Positions 15,327-22,506 of a stretch of 25,237 nt of DNA are shown piece by piece (the stretch's first letter is position 1; each line of letters starts with the position of its first letter). Made by a program: the position numbers and the translations under genes. The stretch spans positions 1 to 25,237 of the forward strand of contig CALBTT010000002.1 of NCBI GenBank assembly GCA_937967645.1, in the 5' to 3' direction. The stretch comes from an uncultured Zoogloea sp. Its GTDB lineage: Bacteria; Pseudomonadota; Gammaproteobacteria; Burkholderiales; Rhodocyclaceae. The notes beneath the pieces were generated by a model. The model was given only the letters and a program-made list of their open reading frames with translations. It made no database searches and was not told where the DNA came from.

Positions 15327-15968
15327 TCAGGCGTAGTCTCCGACGTACGGGTTGCTTTCCCGTTCGGCTCCGAAGGTCGACATCGGTCCATGGCCGGGGA
15401 TGAAGCTGACATCGTTGCCGAGCGGCCACAGTTTCTGGCGGATCGAGCTGATCAGCGCGGCATGGTCGCCCCTGGGGAAGTCCGTGCGGCCAATGGAGCC
15501 GGCGAAGAGCACATCTCCCACCACGGCCAGGCGGGCATCCTTGCTGAAAAATACCACGTGGCCCGGCGTGTGCCCCGGGCAGTGGATCACGTCAAGCGAC
15601 TCCTTGCCGATCTGGACCTGATCACCCTCGCTCAGCCAGCGGTCGGGGGTGAAGGATTCGACCTGGGGAAAGCCGAACATCTTGCTCTGCTGGGGAAGGG
15701 CATCGATCCAGAAGCTCTCCTCGCGCTCTGGGCCTTCGATCGGGACGCCCAGCTGACGGGCCAGCCCGGCGGTGCCGCCGGCATGATCGATGTGCCCATG
15801 GGTGAGCAGGATGCGCTCGACGTCCACACCCAACTCGGCGGCAGCCTTGAGGATGCGTTCAATATTGCCCCCCGGGTCAACGACCGCAGCCTTGCGGCTC
15901 TGGTCGCACCACAGGATCGAACAGTTCTGTTCGAAGGGGGTGACGGGGACGATCTTGTACTTGAGCAT
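15327..15968 (-). CDS. MBL-fold metallo-hydrolase, YcbL/glyoxalase II-like
   Basis: A 213-residue cytoplasmic metallo-beta-lactamase-fold hydrolase. The di-metal site is intact: THGHIDH at residues 56-62 (His57, His59, Asp61, His62), a later His in HCPGHTPGH, the bridging Asp in VVGDVLFAGSIGRTD, and the final His in PGHGPMS. The GSIGRTD signature and short length match the YcbL type II glyoxalase group, which hydrolyses S-lactoylglutathione or related thioesters, though substrate preference cannot be read from sequence. Length is normal (about 215). It is followed after 69 bp by the response regulator on the same strand. The 248 bp upstream to the DUF4124-like gene contain no other gene. Confidence 0.9.
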   Translation of the reverse strand: MLKYKIVPVTPFEQNCSILWCDQSRKAAVVDPGGNIERILKAAAELGVDVERILLTHGHIDHAGGTAGLARQLGVPIEGPEREESFWIDALPQQSKMFGFPQVESFTPDRWLSEGDQVQIGKESLDVIHCPGHTPGHVVFFSKDARLAVVGDVLFAGSIGRTDFPRGDHAALISSIRQKLWPLGNDVSFIPGHGPMSTFGAERESNPYVGDYA

Positions 15969-16216
15969 GGTGATCTTCTGCAGGCTTGGCTGGCGTAGGG
16001 GTGAGGGAGAGCAGCAACTAATTACGCCTGGGCGGTTCAGTTTTCAAGACCGGTGCCAGGAACGCTTGCATTGGAAGCAGTTTAGCACGCCCCAATATGG
16101 CCGCCATGAAACATGTCGCCTCCCAGGTCGCCTGAAGGCTATGCCGAAACGTTTGTTTTCACTCTTCCGGGGCAGGCCCCGTATCCGTGGGGCAGGCCAT
16201 GGCAGAAGGGGAGTGT
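15969..16216. other. Non-coding gap with a short direct repeat
   Basis: No gene is supported here. A minus-strand TTGAAA with TAATTA 17 bp on (near 16045-16017) could be a weak promoter for the metallo-hydrolase. The 10-mer GGGGCAGGCC occurs at 16169-16178 and 16189-16198, and the first copy lies in a CGGGG/CCCCG mini-hairpin (16168-16181) that could slow minus-strand transcription after the DUF4124-like gene. No U-tract follows. Confidence 0.3.
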
Positions 16217-16849
16217 TCAACGTGAATTGGGGGGAGAGTTGCGTGCTTCGGTCAAGGCAATGTAACGGGTCCGGTCCTGCTCGTAGCGGTTGCGGATGGA
16301 TTCGATGTCCTTGCGCTTCGAGTCGATAACCAGACTCTGGGTGGCGATCTCGCTGTCCACGTCCCGGATCGAGGCCGCCAGCGCAGGCGGCATGGCCCGC
16401 TTCTGGTAAAACTCGGCTTCACGCAGCAGGCCGGCGCGCTTCTTCTGAAGCTGGGCCTGGATGGCCTCGCCGCGCTTGAGTTCGGACTGGACTCCCTCGA
16501 TGGCCCGATCGCGGCGTGCATCGATGTCGGCCACGCTGGAGTAGGTCTCGAGCAGGGACTGGTTGCGGCGCATCTCGGCGCGCTGGCGGGCGATCTCGGC
16601 CCGCCGCTCCCGTTCCTCGGCTTCCTTGCGTGCCAGCTGCTCGGGGGTCAGCGGGGCCTCCACGACGCGCCGGACCGTACCCTGGGGGCTCATCTCCCGG
16701 TAGCTCTTGCCGAAGCACTGTGGGGGCAGGACGTCTCCGCACACCTGGTGTCCGCCGTCCGTGCAGCAGTACACCGTTCCCCGCTGGGCCGTTTGGGCCA
16801 CGGCGGGGAGACTGACTGACAGGGCGCAGAGCAGGGCCAGACGTCGCAT
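16217..16849 (-). CDS. Exported coiled-coil protein with DUF4124-like N-terminus
   Basis: A 210-residue protein of unknown function. Residues 1-19 are a signal peptide (MRRLALLCALSVSLPAVAQ). A short cysteine-containing segment follows (YCCTDGGHQVCGDVLPPQC, about 25-44) resembling the DUF4124 region seen in many proteobacterial periplasmic proteins, then a long Glu/Arg/Ala-rich coiled coil from about residue 70 to the end. The ATG at 16849 lies 4 bp after the pyrE stop, so it is probably expressed with pyrE; an in-frame start 24 bases upstream would overlap pyrE and spoil the signal peptide. Four cysteines in the exported head suggest disulfides. It is a common Rhodocyclales-type hypothetical as far as I recall; no function can be assigned. 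Confidence 0.78.
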   Translation of the reverse strand: MRRLALLCALSVSLPAVAQTAQRGTVYCCTDGGHQVCGDVLPPQCFGKSYREMSPQGTVRRVVEAPLTPEQLARKEAEERERRAEIARQRAEMRRNQSLLETYSSVADIDARRDRAIEGVQSELKRGEAIQAQLQKKRAGLLREAEFYQKRAMPPALAASIRDVDSEIATQSLVIDSKRKDIESIRNRYEQDRTRYIALTEARNSPPNSR

Positions 16850-16853
16850 GGTT

Positions 16854-17501
16854 TCAGAGGTCTCCGCTGACACCGTAGGTTTCCCGGTAGCGCTCGACCG
16901 CCGGGAGATTGGCCTGAAGTGCCGGTGTGTCGCCCAGGAAGGCGATCAGGTCGGTCAGGCTCGCCACGGCAAGGACAGGAATGCCGTAAGCCTCGCGGAC
17001 TTCCTGCACAGCCGACAGGCTGCCGGTGCCACGCTCCATGCGGTCCAGGGCGATCACCACCGCCGACGGGGTAGCGCCGTGGGCGCGGATGATCTCTACC
17101 GACTCGCGCACCGAGGTGCCCGCCGAGATCACGTCGTCGAGGATGGCGACCCGGCCGGCCAGCGGCGCGCCCACCAGGGTGCCGCCTTCACCATGATCCT
17201 TCGCCTCCTTGCGGTTGAAGCAGAAGGGCAGGTTGTGGCCCTGCTCGGCCAGGCGCATGGCAGTGCCGGCGACCAGGGGGATGCCCTTGTAGGCCGGTCC
17301 GAACAGCATGTCGCAGGGGAGGCCCGCCGCGATCAGGGTGCGTGCATAGAAGCCGCACAGCTTGCCGAAGGAGTCGCCGTCGTTGAACAGGCCGGCGTTG
17401 AAGAAGTAGGGGGACAGGCGTCCCGCCTTGGTCACGAACTCCCCGAAGCGCAGGATCCCCTTGTCGCAGGAGAGGGCGATGAAATCACGGCTAAAATCCA
17501 C
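16854..17501 (-). CDS. pyrE: Orotate phosphoribosyltransferase
   Basis: A 214-residue enzyme that joins orotate and PRPP to give orotidine 5'-phosphate, the fifth step of de novo pyrimidine synthesis. The PRPP-binding signature AILDDVISAGTS is at 119-130, and family stretches GRLSPYFFNAGLF, FGPAYKGIPLV and FNRKEAKDHGEGG carry the substrate and catalytic-loop residues (Lys and His in KDHGEGG). The GTG at 17501 is chosen because the protein then matches the usual 213-residue length and the DFSRDFIAL start; extension to an ATG at 17573 would run through the divergent exonuclease gene's start. A GGGA ribosome site lies about 7 bases upstream. It is followed by the exported coiled-coil gene 4 bp later. 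Confidence 0.95.
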   Translation of the reverse strand: MDFSRDFIALSCDKGILRFGEFVTKAGRLSPYFFNAGLFNDGDSFGKLCGFYARTLIAAGLPCDMLFGPAYKGIPLVAGTAMRLAEQGHNLPFCFNRKEAKDHGEGGTLVGAPLAGRVAILDDVISAGTSVRESVEIIRAHGATPSAVVIALDRMERGTGSLSAVQEVREAYGIPVLAVASLTDLIAFLGDTPALQANLPAVERYRETYGVSGDL

Positions 17502-17538
17502 GGCATTCCCAATCAGAAAACAGACCAAATTACTCAAA
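17502..17538. promoter_or_regulatory. 37-bp divergent spacer between pyrE and exonuclease III
   Basis: Only 37 bp separate the divergent start codons, too few for two full promoters without overlap into coding sequence. The spacer is AT-rich. No Shine-Dalgarno is visible before the exonuclease ATG (ACTCAAA precedes it), so that gene may start with a very short or absent leader, with its promoter inside the pyrE 5' end. Confidence 0.45.
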
Positions 17539-18321
17539 ATGTTACGCGTCGTCACTGCCAATCTCAACGGCATCCGCTCCGCCAGCGTAAAAGGCTTCCT
17601 GGCGTGGCTCGGAAATCAGCAGGCAGATGTGGTCTGCGTGCAGGAGTTGAAGGCCCAGCTGCCCGATCTCAGCCCCGACATGCGCGCACCCGGCGATCTC
17701 GTCGGACACTTCCATTGTGCCCTCAAGAAGGGCTACAGCGGAGTGGGGATCTATAGCCGCAGGCCGCCCGACCGGATCGTCGAAGGCATCGGTAACGAGG
17801 AGTTCGATGCGGAGGGGCGCTACCTCCAGGCCGATTTCGGCAATCTCTCGGTGGTGTCCCTGTACCTGCCGTCCGGGTCCAGCTCGGAGGAGCGCCAGGC
17901 GGCGAAATTCCGCTTCATGGACTTGTTCCTGCCCCATATGGCGGCCCTGCGCGACAGTGGCCGCGAGGTGATCATCTGTGGCGACTGGAACATTGCGCAC
18001 CAGGCCATTGACCTCAAGAACTGGCGCTCCAACCAGAAGAACTCGGGTTTCCTGCCGGAGGAGCGCGCCTGGCTGTCACGCCTGTTCGACGAGCAGGCCT
18101 GGGTCGACACCTACCGCCGCCTGCACCCTGAGGCCACGGATGCCTGCTACACCTGGTGGTCGAATCGTGGCCAGGCCTGGGCCAAGAACGTGGGCTGGCG
18201 TCTCGACTACCAGATCGCCACGCCCGGCATCGGGACGCGTGCGCAACGGGCTGCGGTTTACAAGGACGAGCGCTTCAGCGACCACGCACCCCTGACCGTC
18301 GATTACGACGCGACCCTCTGA
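17539..18321 (+). CDS. xth: Exodeoxyribonuclease III (AP endonuclease family)
   Basis: A 260-residue Mg2+-dependent DNA repair nuclease that cuts 5' to abasic sites and degrades 3' ends. Family landmarks are TANLNGIRSA (residues 6-15, metal/phosphate-binding Asn9), CVQELKAQ (33-40, metal-binding Glu36), GDWNIAHQAIDLKNW (catalytic Asp and Asn), DYQIATPG and the terminal SDHAPLTVDYD with the catalytic Asp-His pair. Length is typical. The ATG at 17539 begins exactly at the family start (MLRVVTANLNG), 37 bp from pyrE on the other strand; longer in-frame starts would lie inside pyrE. Placement next to the peroxide-reducing rubrerythrin genes may be chance, but both act against oxidative damage. 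Confidence 0.95.
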   Translation: MLRVVTANLNGIRSASVKGFLAWLGNQQADVVCVQELKAQLPDLSPDMRAPGDLVGHFHCALKKGYSGVGIYSRRPPDRIVEGIGNEEFDAEGRYLQADFGNLSVVSLYLPSGSSSEERQAAKFRFMDLFLPHMAALRDSGREVIICGDWNIAHQAIDLKNWRSNQKNSGFLPEERAWLSRLFDEQAWVDTYRRLHPEATDACYTWWSNRGQAWAKNVGWRLDYQIATPGIGTRAQRAAVYKDERFSDHAPLTVDYDATL

Positions 18322-18328
18322 GGCGGGG

Positions 18329-18369
18329 GCCCTGGCGATGCCCGTGCGGCGACGGGTTGCGCCAGGGGC
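18329..18369 (+). terminator. Possible hairpin terminator after exonuclease III
   Basis: GCCCTGGCG at 18329-18337 pairs with CGCCAGGGGC at 18360-18369 (one bulged G), enclosing an inner CCCGT/ACGGG hairpin at 18341-18356. The structure should be stable and lies 8 bp after the stop, but no T-tract follows, so it could be a factor-dependent end or an mRNA 3' stabiliser. Confidence 0.4.
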
Positions 18370-18372
18370 ACG

Positions 18373-18398
18373 CTATCGATCGCGAACAGGTTCGATAG
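18373..18398. promoter_or_regulatory. Inverted repeat upstream of rubrerythrin
   Basis: CTATCGA and TCGATAG form a perfect 7-bp inverted repeat with a 12-base spacer centred at 18385.5. A second, overlapping repeat CGAAC-AG-GTTCG sits at 18383-18394. The site lies about 60 bp upstream of the likely start of rubrerythrin transcription and could bind a dimeric regulator. The spacing does not fit the OxyR pattern. Confidence 0.4.
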
Positions 18399-18457
18399 TA
18401 ATGTTTAATCGTAGTTCTTTAATCAATCAATTTCCTAAATAAATCGGCCGTCCGTAA

Positions 18458-18510
18458 GATGATCTCCATCGAATCCAACCCGATCGAGACAACCCTTAAA
18501 GGAGATCATC
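18458..18510 (+). promoter_or_regulatory. Leader hairpin sequestering the rubrerythrin Shine-Dalgarno
   Basis: GATGATCTCC at 18458-18467 is perfectly complementary to GGAGATCATC at 18501-18510, which contains the GGAG ribosome site 10 bases before the rubrerythrin ATG. With a 33-base loop the 10-bp stem would hide the site in the mRNA, provided transcription starts upstream of 18458; a TAAATA -10-like element at 18436-18441 would allow that. No known riboswitch or thermometer family is recognised. Confidence 0.45.
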
Positions 18511-18513
18511 ATC

Positions 18514-18999
18514 ATGGCAAACCCCTTCCACGATCCCGCCTCGGCCACCATCCAGAACCTCGAAGCCGCCTTTGCCGGCGAGGCCATGGCCCACATCAAG
18601 TACCGCTACTTCGCCAAGCTCAGCCGCGAGATGGGCGACGAGGAGACCGCGCGGGCCTTTGAAGCCACCGCCGACCAGGAGGTGATGCACGCCTTCGGTC
18701 ACCTCGACCTGCTCTATCCCAAGGCCCGCATGAGCCCGGCCCGTGCCCTCCAGTTCGCCATCGAAGGCGAGACCTACGAGTACACCGAGATGTATCCGTC
18801 CTTCCGCCACGCCGCGGTGGAGGAGGGCAACCACGCCGCCGTGCAGGAAATCGACGAGCAGATTGCCGAGTCGAAGGAGCATGCGGAGCAGTTCAAGGCC
18901 GTGCTCGAGAAGGCCGCCAAGCGCTTTGCTGCCCTCGCCAAGGTAGAAGAGCGGCACGCCGCCCACTACCAGGCCGTCCTCGACAAGATCGCCGGCTGA
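18514..18999 (+). CDS. rbr: Rubrerythrin, diiron domain only
   Basis: A 161-residue ferritin-like diiron protein predicted to reduce hydrogen peroxide to water. Diiron ligand positions are visible: Glu23 in AFAGEAMAH, Glu56-x2-His59 in DQEVMH, Glu86/Glu89/Glu92 around GETYEYTEMYP, Glu104 in VEEGNH, and Glu145-x2-His148 in VEERH. Unlike classical rubrerythrins (about 190 residues) it lacks the C-terminal rubredoxin domain, which is instead encoded by the next gene. The ATG has a strong AAAGGAG ribosome site that lies in a predicted leader hairpin. The gene heads a three-gene set with rubredoxin and rubredoxin reductase, giving the whole path from NAD(P)H to peroxide. Confidence 0.93.
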   Translation: MANPFHDPASATIQNLEAAFAGEAMAHIKYRYFAKLSREMGDEETARAFEATADQEVMHAFGHLDLLYPKARMSPARALQFAIEGETYEYTEMYPSFRHAAVEEGNHAAVQEIDEQIAESKEHAEQFKAVLEKAAKRFAALAKVEERHAAHYQAVLDKIAG

Positions 19000-19042
19000 G
19001 CCGGAACCGACCCGACATCCCGAACATAAAGGAACCTGAATC

Positions 19043-19207
19043 ATGAAAACCTACCAGTGCATCGTTTGCGGCTTCATCTACGACGAGGCCGCCGGCCTCC
19101 CCGACGAGGGCATCGCTGCCGGCACCCGCTGGGCCGACATCCCGGAAGACTGGGCCTGTCCGGATTGCGGCGTGGCCAAGTCCGATTTCGAGATGGTCGA
19201 GATCTGA
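19043..19207 (+). CDS. rubA: Rubredoxin
   Basis: A 54-residue iron-sulfur electron carrier. The two iron-binding knuckles are intact: CIVC at residues 6-9 and CPDC at 39-42, with the family residues YQC, YDEAAGLPDEGI, GTRWADIPEDWACP in order. It would bind one Fe in a Cys4 site and shuttle single electrons. A ribosome site (AAAGGAA) precedes the ATG. It lies 43 bp after rubrerythrin and 7 bp before rubredoxin reductase, so it almost certainly carries electrons from the reductase to rubrerythrin, taking the place of the missing fused rubredoxin domain. Confidence 0.96.
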   Translation: MKTYQCIVCGFIYDEAAGLPDEGIAAGTRWADIPEDWACPDCGVAKSDFEMVEI

Positions 19208-19214
19208 GGACGCC

Positions 19215-20363
19215 ATGACCGCTCCCATCCTGATCCTCGGTACCGGCCTCGCGGGCTACAACCTGGCCCGCGAGATCCGCAAGCTCGACAAGAGTGTGCC
19301 CCTCGCGCTGGTCAGCCGCGATGACGCACCCTTCTACTCCAAGCCGATGCTGTCCAACGCCCTGGCCGGCGGTAAGAGCGCCGCCGCGCTGGTGATGAAG
19401 ACGGCCGAGCGGATGGCCGAGGAGCTGGATGCCCGGATCCTCCCCCGCCGGCAGGTGATGGCCATCGACACGGCCGCCCGCCAGGTGAGCCTGGATGACG
19501 GGGAGGTGCTGGCCTACCGCGACCTGGTGCTGGCCCTCGGGGCCGACCCGATCCGTCTGCCCCTGGACGGCGATGCGGCGGCGGAGGTGTTGTCGGTCAA
19601 TGACCTCGACGACTTTGCACGCTTCAGCGCACGTCTCGAGGGCGCCCGCCGGGTCGCCATCCTGGGCGGTGGCCTGATCGGCTGCGAGTTTGCCAACGAT
19701 CTGCTGGCCCGGGGCATCGAGCCCACGGTGTTCGATCCCTCGCCGTGGCCGCTTGGCCGCCTGCTTCCCGGGGAGGCGGGGGCCTTTTTCCAGGCAGGCC
19801 TGGAGGCCGCAGGGGTGGCTTTCCGCATGGGGACGTCCGCCACCGGCGTGGATCGCCAGGGTGCCGCCTACCGGCTGCGCCTGAGCGACGGCGGCGTGGC
19901 CGAGGCCGATCTGGTGCTCTCCGCGGTGGGCCTGCGGCCGCGCATCGCCCTGGCGGAAGCGGCCGGACTCAAGGTCGGGCGGGGCATCATCACCGACAGC
20001 CAGCTGATGGGCAGTGCCCCAGGGGTGTTCGCAATCGGTGACTGTGCCGAGGTGGCGGGGCTGAGCCTGCCCTTCGTGATGCCCATCATGCAGCAGGTGC
20101 GGGCGCTGGCCAGAACCCTGACCGGCACGCCGACCGCGGTGAGCTACCCGGCCATGCCGGTGCTGGTGAAGACCCCGGCCTTGCCCACCGTGGTCGCCCC
20201 GCCGCCGGCCGGGGTGGCCGGTGAATGGGTGGTGACGCAGCCGGAGGGGGGGCTCGAGGCCCTCTTCCTGATGCCGGACGGCAAGGCGGCCGGGTTTGCC
20301 CTGCTGGGCACGGCGACCCGCCGCAAGCAGGCACTGGCAGCCGATCTGCCCGCCTGGCTGTAG
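19215..20363 (+). CDS. rubB: Rubredoxin-NAD(+) reductase-like FAD oxidoreductase
   Basis: A 382-residue FAD- and NAD(P)H-binding reductase of the rubredoxin/ferredoxin reductase group. The N-terminal FAD Rossmann motif is GTGLAG (residues 9-14, ILILGTGLAGYNLAREIRKL), the NAD(P)H-binding motif is ILGGGLIGCEFAN (about 150-162), and the second FAD motif GVFAIGDCAEV lies near 270-280. The C-terminal domain is short, as in rubredoxin reductases (about 385), and there is no redox CxxC, which separates it from thioredoxin reductase-type enzymes. It begins 7 bp after the rubredoxin stop. Its role is to pass electrons from NAD(P)H to RubA, here probably for peroxide reduction rather than the alkane hydroxylation known from AlkT. 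Confidence 0.93.
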   Translation: MTAPILILGTGLAGYNLAREIRKLDKSVPLALVSRDDAPFYSKPMLSNALAGGKSAAALVMKTAERMAEELDARILPRRQVMAIDTAARQVSLDDGEVLAYRDLVLALGADPIRLPLDGDAAAEVLSVNDLDDFARFSARLEGARRVAILGGGLIGCEFANDLLARGIEPTVFDPSPWPLGRLLPGEAGAFFQAGLEAAGVAFRMGTSATGVDRQGAAYRLRLSDGGVAEADLVLSAVGLRPRIALAEAAGLKVGRGIITDSQLMGSAPGVFAIGDCAEVAGLSLPFVMPIMQQVRALARTLTGTPTAVSYPAMPVLVKTPALPTVVAPPPAGVAGEWVVTQPEGGLEALFLMPDGKAAGFALLGTATRRKQALAADLPAWL

Positions 20364-20372
20364 GGCGTTGTC

Positions 20373-20401
20373 CAGGCGCCGCGCTCATCCCGGGGCGCCT
20401 G
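20373..20401. terminator. Hairpin between convergent rubB and phasin genes
   Basis: CAGGCGCC at 20373-20380 and GGCGCCTG at 20394-20401 form a perfect 8-bp stem with a 13-base loop in the 51-bp gap between two convergent stop codons. No U-tract follows on either strand, so termination may need Rho or the stem may only protect 3' ends. Confidence 0.5.
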
Positions 20402-20414
20402 AATGGAGGGGCGG

Positions 20415-20879
20415 CTAGGTGCCGTCCCCGGTATTTTGCGGGTCCACCTGCCGTGCCATGTCGAGCATGGCGTTGCGGGCCTGGAGCGCGGCGTCGAGCA
20501 TGGTCTGGACCACCTCGCTCATGGCCGGCGGATGGCCTGCCGGCTTGCCGGTTGCCGGGGCCGGAGGCGCAGCCTGGAGCAGGCTGGACAGCTCCTTCTG
20601 GTTTTCGGCGACCACTTCGTTGAAGTCACCGGCGTAGCCGACGATCTGGTTGACCAGCTGCTGGGTGGCGGCTGATTGCGCCTCCTGCCAGTTTTCAAGG
20701 TTGCGCGCGCGGGCCAGGGCCTGCACCGACGCCATGTTGCGTTCCATCAGCGACTGGGTGGCGCGGATGTTCAGCGCCACCAGCCGCTGGGCGGCGACGA
20801 AGGCTCCGAGGTAGAGCGAGGAGACCGCGTCGAGATTGTCCTTGCCCGGGCCGGCGAGCATCGATTCAAGCGTGATCAT
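20415..20879 (-). CDS. Phasin family protein
   Basis: A 154-residue, mostly helical protein of the phasin family, which coats polyhydroxyalkanoate granules and controls their size. The body shows the family's Ala/Gln/Asn-rich amphipathic helices (LDAVSSLYLGAFVAAQRLVALN, NLENWQEAQSAATQQLVNQI), followed by a Pro/Ala linker (about 105-122) and a C-terminal helix. The ATG at 20879 is preferred: it has GGAGAA about 12 bases upstream, and the longer reading to 21038 is Arg/Gly-rich and would nearly reach ilvA. No PHA synthase gene is nearby; phasins are often scattered. It stands 106 bp behind ilvA on the same strand, probably with its own promoter. Confidence 0.85.
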   Translation of the reverse strand: MITLESMLAGPGKDNLDAVSSLYLGAFVAAQRLVALNIRATQSLMERNMASVQALARARNLENWQEAQSAATQQLVNQIVGYAGDFNEVVAENQKELSSLLQAAPPAPATGKPAGHPPAMSEVVQTMLDAALQARNAMLDMARQVDPQNTGDGT

Positions 20880-20985
20880 GGTGTTCGGCTTCTCCGTTGA
20901 GCGGTGACCAGGCTCCAAACATAGTCCTGCCCTGGCCCCCCGCCATTGCGCCACATCAAGTTCGTGCCGCGCTTGCGGCCCGAAC

Positions 20986-22506
20986 TCACCCCAGGAACAT
21001 CCGGTAGACCGGGTTGGCCGTCTCTTCAACGTACTCATAGCCCAGCCGCGCCAGGAAGCCCTGGAAGGCTTCCCGGTCCTGCGGCGGCACCTGCATGCCC
21101 ACCAGCACCCGGCCGAAGTCGGCGCCGTGGTTGCGGTAGTGGAACAGGCTGATGTTCCAGTCCGAACGCAGGGTGTCCAGGAAGTTGAGCAGGGCGCCCG
21201 GGCGCTCGGGGAAGATGAAGCGGTAGAGCACCTCGTTCTCCGCCTGGGGCGCGTGGCCGCCGACCATGTAGCGGATGTGGCTCTTGGCCATCTCGTCGTC
21301 GGTCAGGTCCAGGCAGGGCAGCTCGTGACGCTGCAGCATCTCGGTGAGGCGTCCGCCCTCGGCCCGGTTATGCACGCTGACGCCGACGAAGATGTGGGCC
21401 TTCTGCGGGTCTGCGTAGCGGTAGTTGAACTCGGTGATATTGCGGTTGCCCAGCAGGTTGCAGAACTTCTTGAAGGAGCCCGGCTTCTCCGGGATGGTCA
21501 CGGCCAGCACGGCCTCGCGCTGCTCGCCCACTTCGGCCCGCTCGGCCACGAAGCGCAGGCGGTCGAAGTTCATGTTGGCGCCGGAGGCCACTGCGACCAG
21601 GGTCTTGTCCTTCAGGTTGTGCCGCTTGGCGTACTCCTTGGCGCCGGCCACGGCCAGCGCGCCGGCCGGTTCGAGGATCGAGCGGGTGTCCTCGAAGACA
21701 TCCTTGATGGCGGCACAGATGGCGTCGTTATCCACCACCACCATCTCATCCACGTACTCCTGGCACAGCCGGAAGGTCTCCTCGCCCACCAGCTTGACTG
21801 CCGCGCCATCGGCGAACAGACCGACGGTGGGCAGCTCGATGCGCTTGCCGGCCGCCAGCGACTGGGTCATGGCGTTGGCGTCCACGGTCTCCACGCCGAT
21901 CACCTTGATCTCCGGGCGCACCCGTTTGATGTAAGCCGCCACGCCGGCCAGCAGGCCGCCGCCGCCAACGCAGCAGAACACCGCGTGGATGGGCTTGGAG
22001 TGCTGGCGCAGGATCTCCATGGCGATGGTGCCCTGGCCGGCGATCACCTCGACGTCATCGTAGGGATGCACGAAGGTGAGCTTCTCGGTCTTCTCGAGCT
22101 CCTTGGCGTGGCCGTAGGAGTCGGAATAGCTCTCGCCAGCAAGCACCACCTCGCCACCGTGGCGCTTGACCGCGTCGATCTTGATCGCCGGGGTGGTGGT
22201 GGGCATCACGATCACCGCACGGGCGCCGAGTTTCTTGGCCGACAGGGCGACGCCCTGCGCGTGGTTGCCGGCGGAGGCACAGATCACCCCGCGCTTGAGG
22301 GCCGCCGGGCTGAGGCTGGCCATCTTGTTGTAGGCACCGCGCAGCTTGAAGCTGAACACGGGCTGCATGTCCTCGCGCTTGAAGTAGATCGTGTTGTGAA
22401 TGCGCGCCGACAGGTTCGGAGCCAGGTCGAGGGGCGTTTCGATCGCCGCGTCGTAAACCTGGGCAGTGAGGATCTTCTGGAGATAGTCGGGGTGCTGCGC
22501 GCTCAT
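20986..22506 (-). CDS. ilvA: Threonine ammonia-lyase, biosynthetic
   Basis: A 506-residue PLP enzyme that converts L-threonine to 2-oxobutanoate and ammonia, the first step towards isoleucine. Residue Lys54 (FSFKLRGAYNKM) is the PLP Schiff-base lysine; the phosphate-binding CVGGGGLLAG and the ASAGNHAQGVA stretch are intact. The C-terminal third (about 325-506) has two ACT-like regulatory domains (EKPGSFKKFCNLLG, RPGALLNFLDTLRSDWN), the arrangement of the isoleucine-inhibited biosynthetic form rather than the shorter catabolic TdcB. The ATG at 22506 gives the usual length (E. coli 514); the long in-frame extension to 23010 runs through the divergent ridA gene. Feedback by isoleucine and valine is expected from the family. 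Confidence 0.96.
   Translation of the reverse strand: MSAQHPDYLQKILTAQVYDAAIETPLDLAPNLSARIHNTIYFKREDMQPVFSFKLRGAYNKMASLSPAALKRGVICASAGNHAQGVALSAKKLGARAVIVMPTTTPAIKIDAVKRHGGEVVLAGESYSDSYGHAKELEKTEKLTFVHPYDDVEVIAGQGTIAMEILRQHSKPIHAVFCCVGGGGLLAGVAAYIKRVRPEIKVIGVETVDANAMTQSLAAGKRIELPTVGLFADGAAVKLVGEETFRLCQEYVDEMVVVDNDAICAAIKDVFEDTRSILEPAGALAVAGAKEYAKRHNLKDKTLVAVASGANMNFDRLRFVAERAEVGEQREAVLAVTIPEKPGSFKKFCNLLGNRNITEFNYRYADPQKAHIFVGVSVHNRAEGGRLTEMLQRHELPCLDLTDDEMAKSHIRYMVGGHAPQAENEVLYRFIFPERPGALLNFLDTLRSDWNISLFHYRNHGADFGRVLVGMQVPPQDREAFQGFLARLGYEYVEETANPVYRMFLG

Noticed and set aside
18373..18398. OxyR binding site before rubrerythrin
   Set aside because: The OxyR pattern needs ATAG/CTAT elements at fixed 7-base spacings; here the arms are CTAT and ATAG separated by 18 bases, so only the palindrome itself is claimed.
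18416..18433. FNR/Anr box in TTTAATCAATCAATT upstream of rubrerythrin
   Set aside because: Neither ATCAA has a TTGAT half-site at the required 4-base gap.
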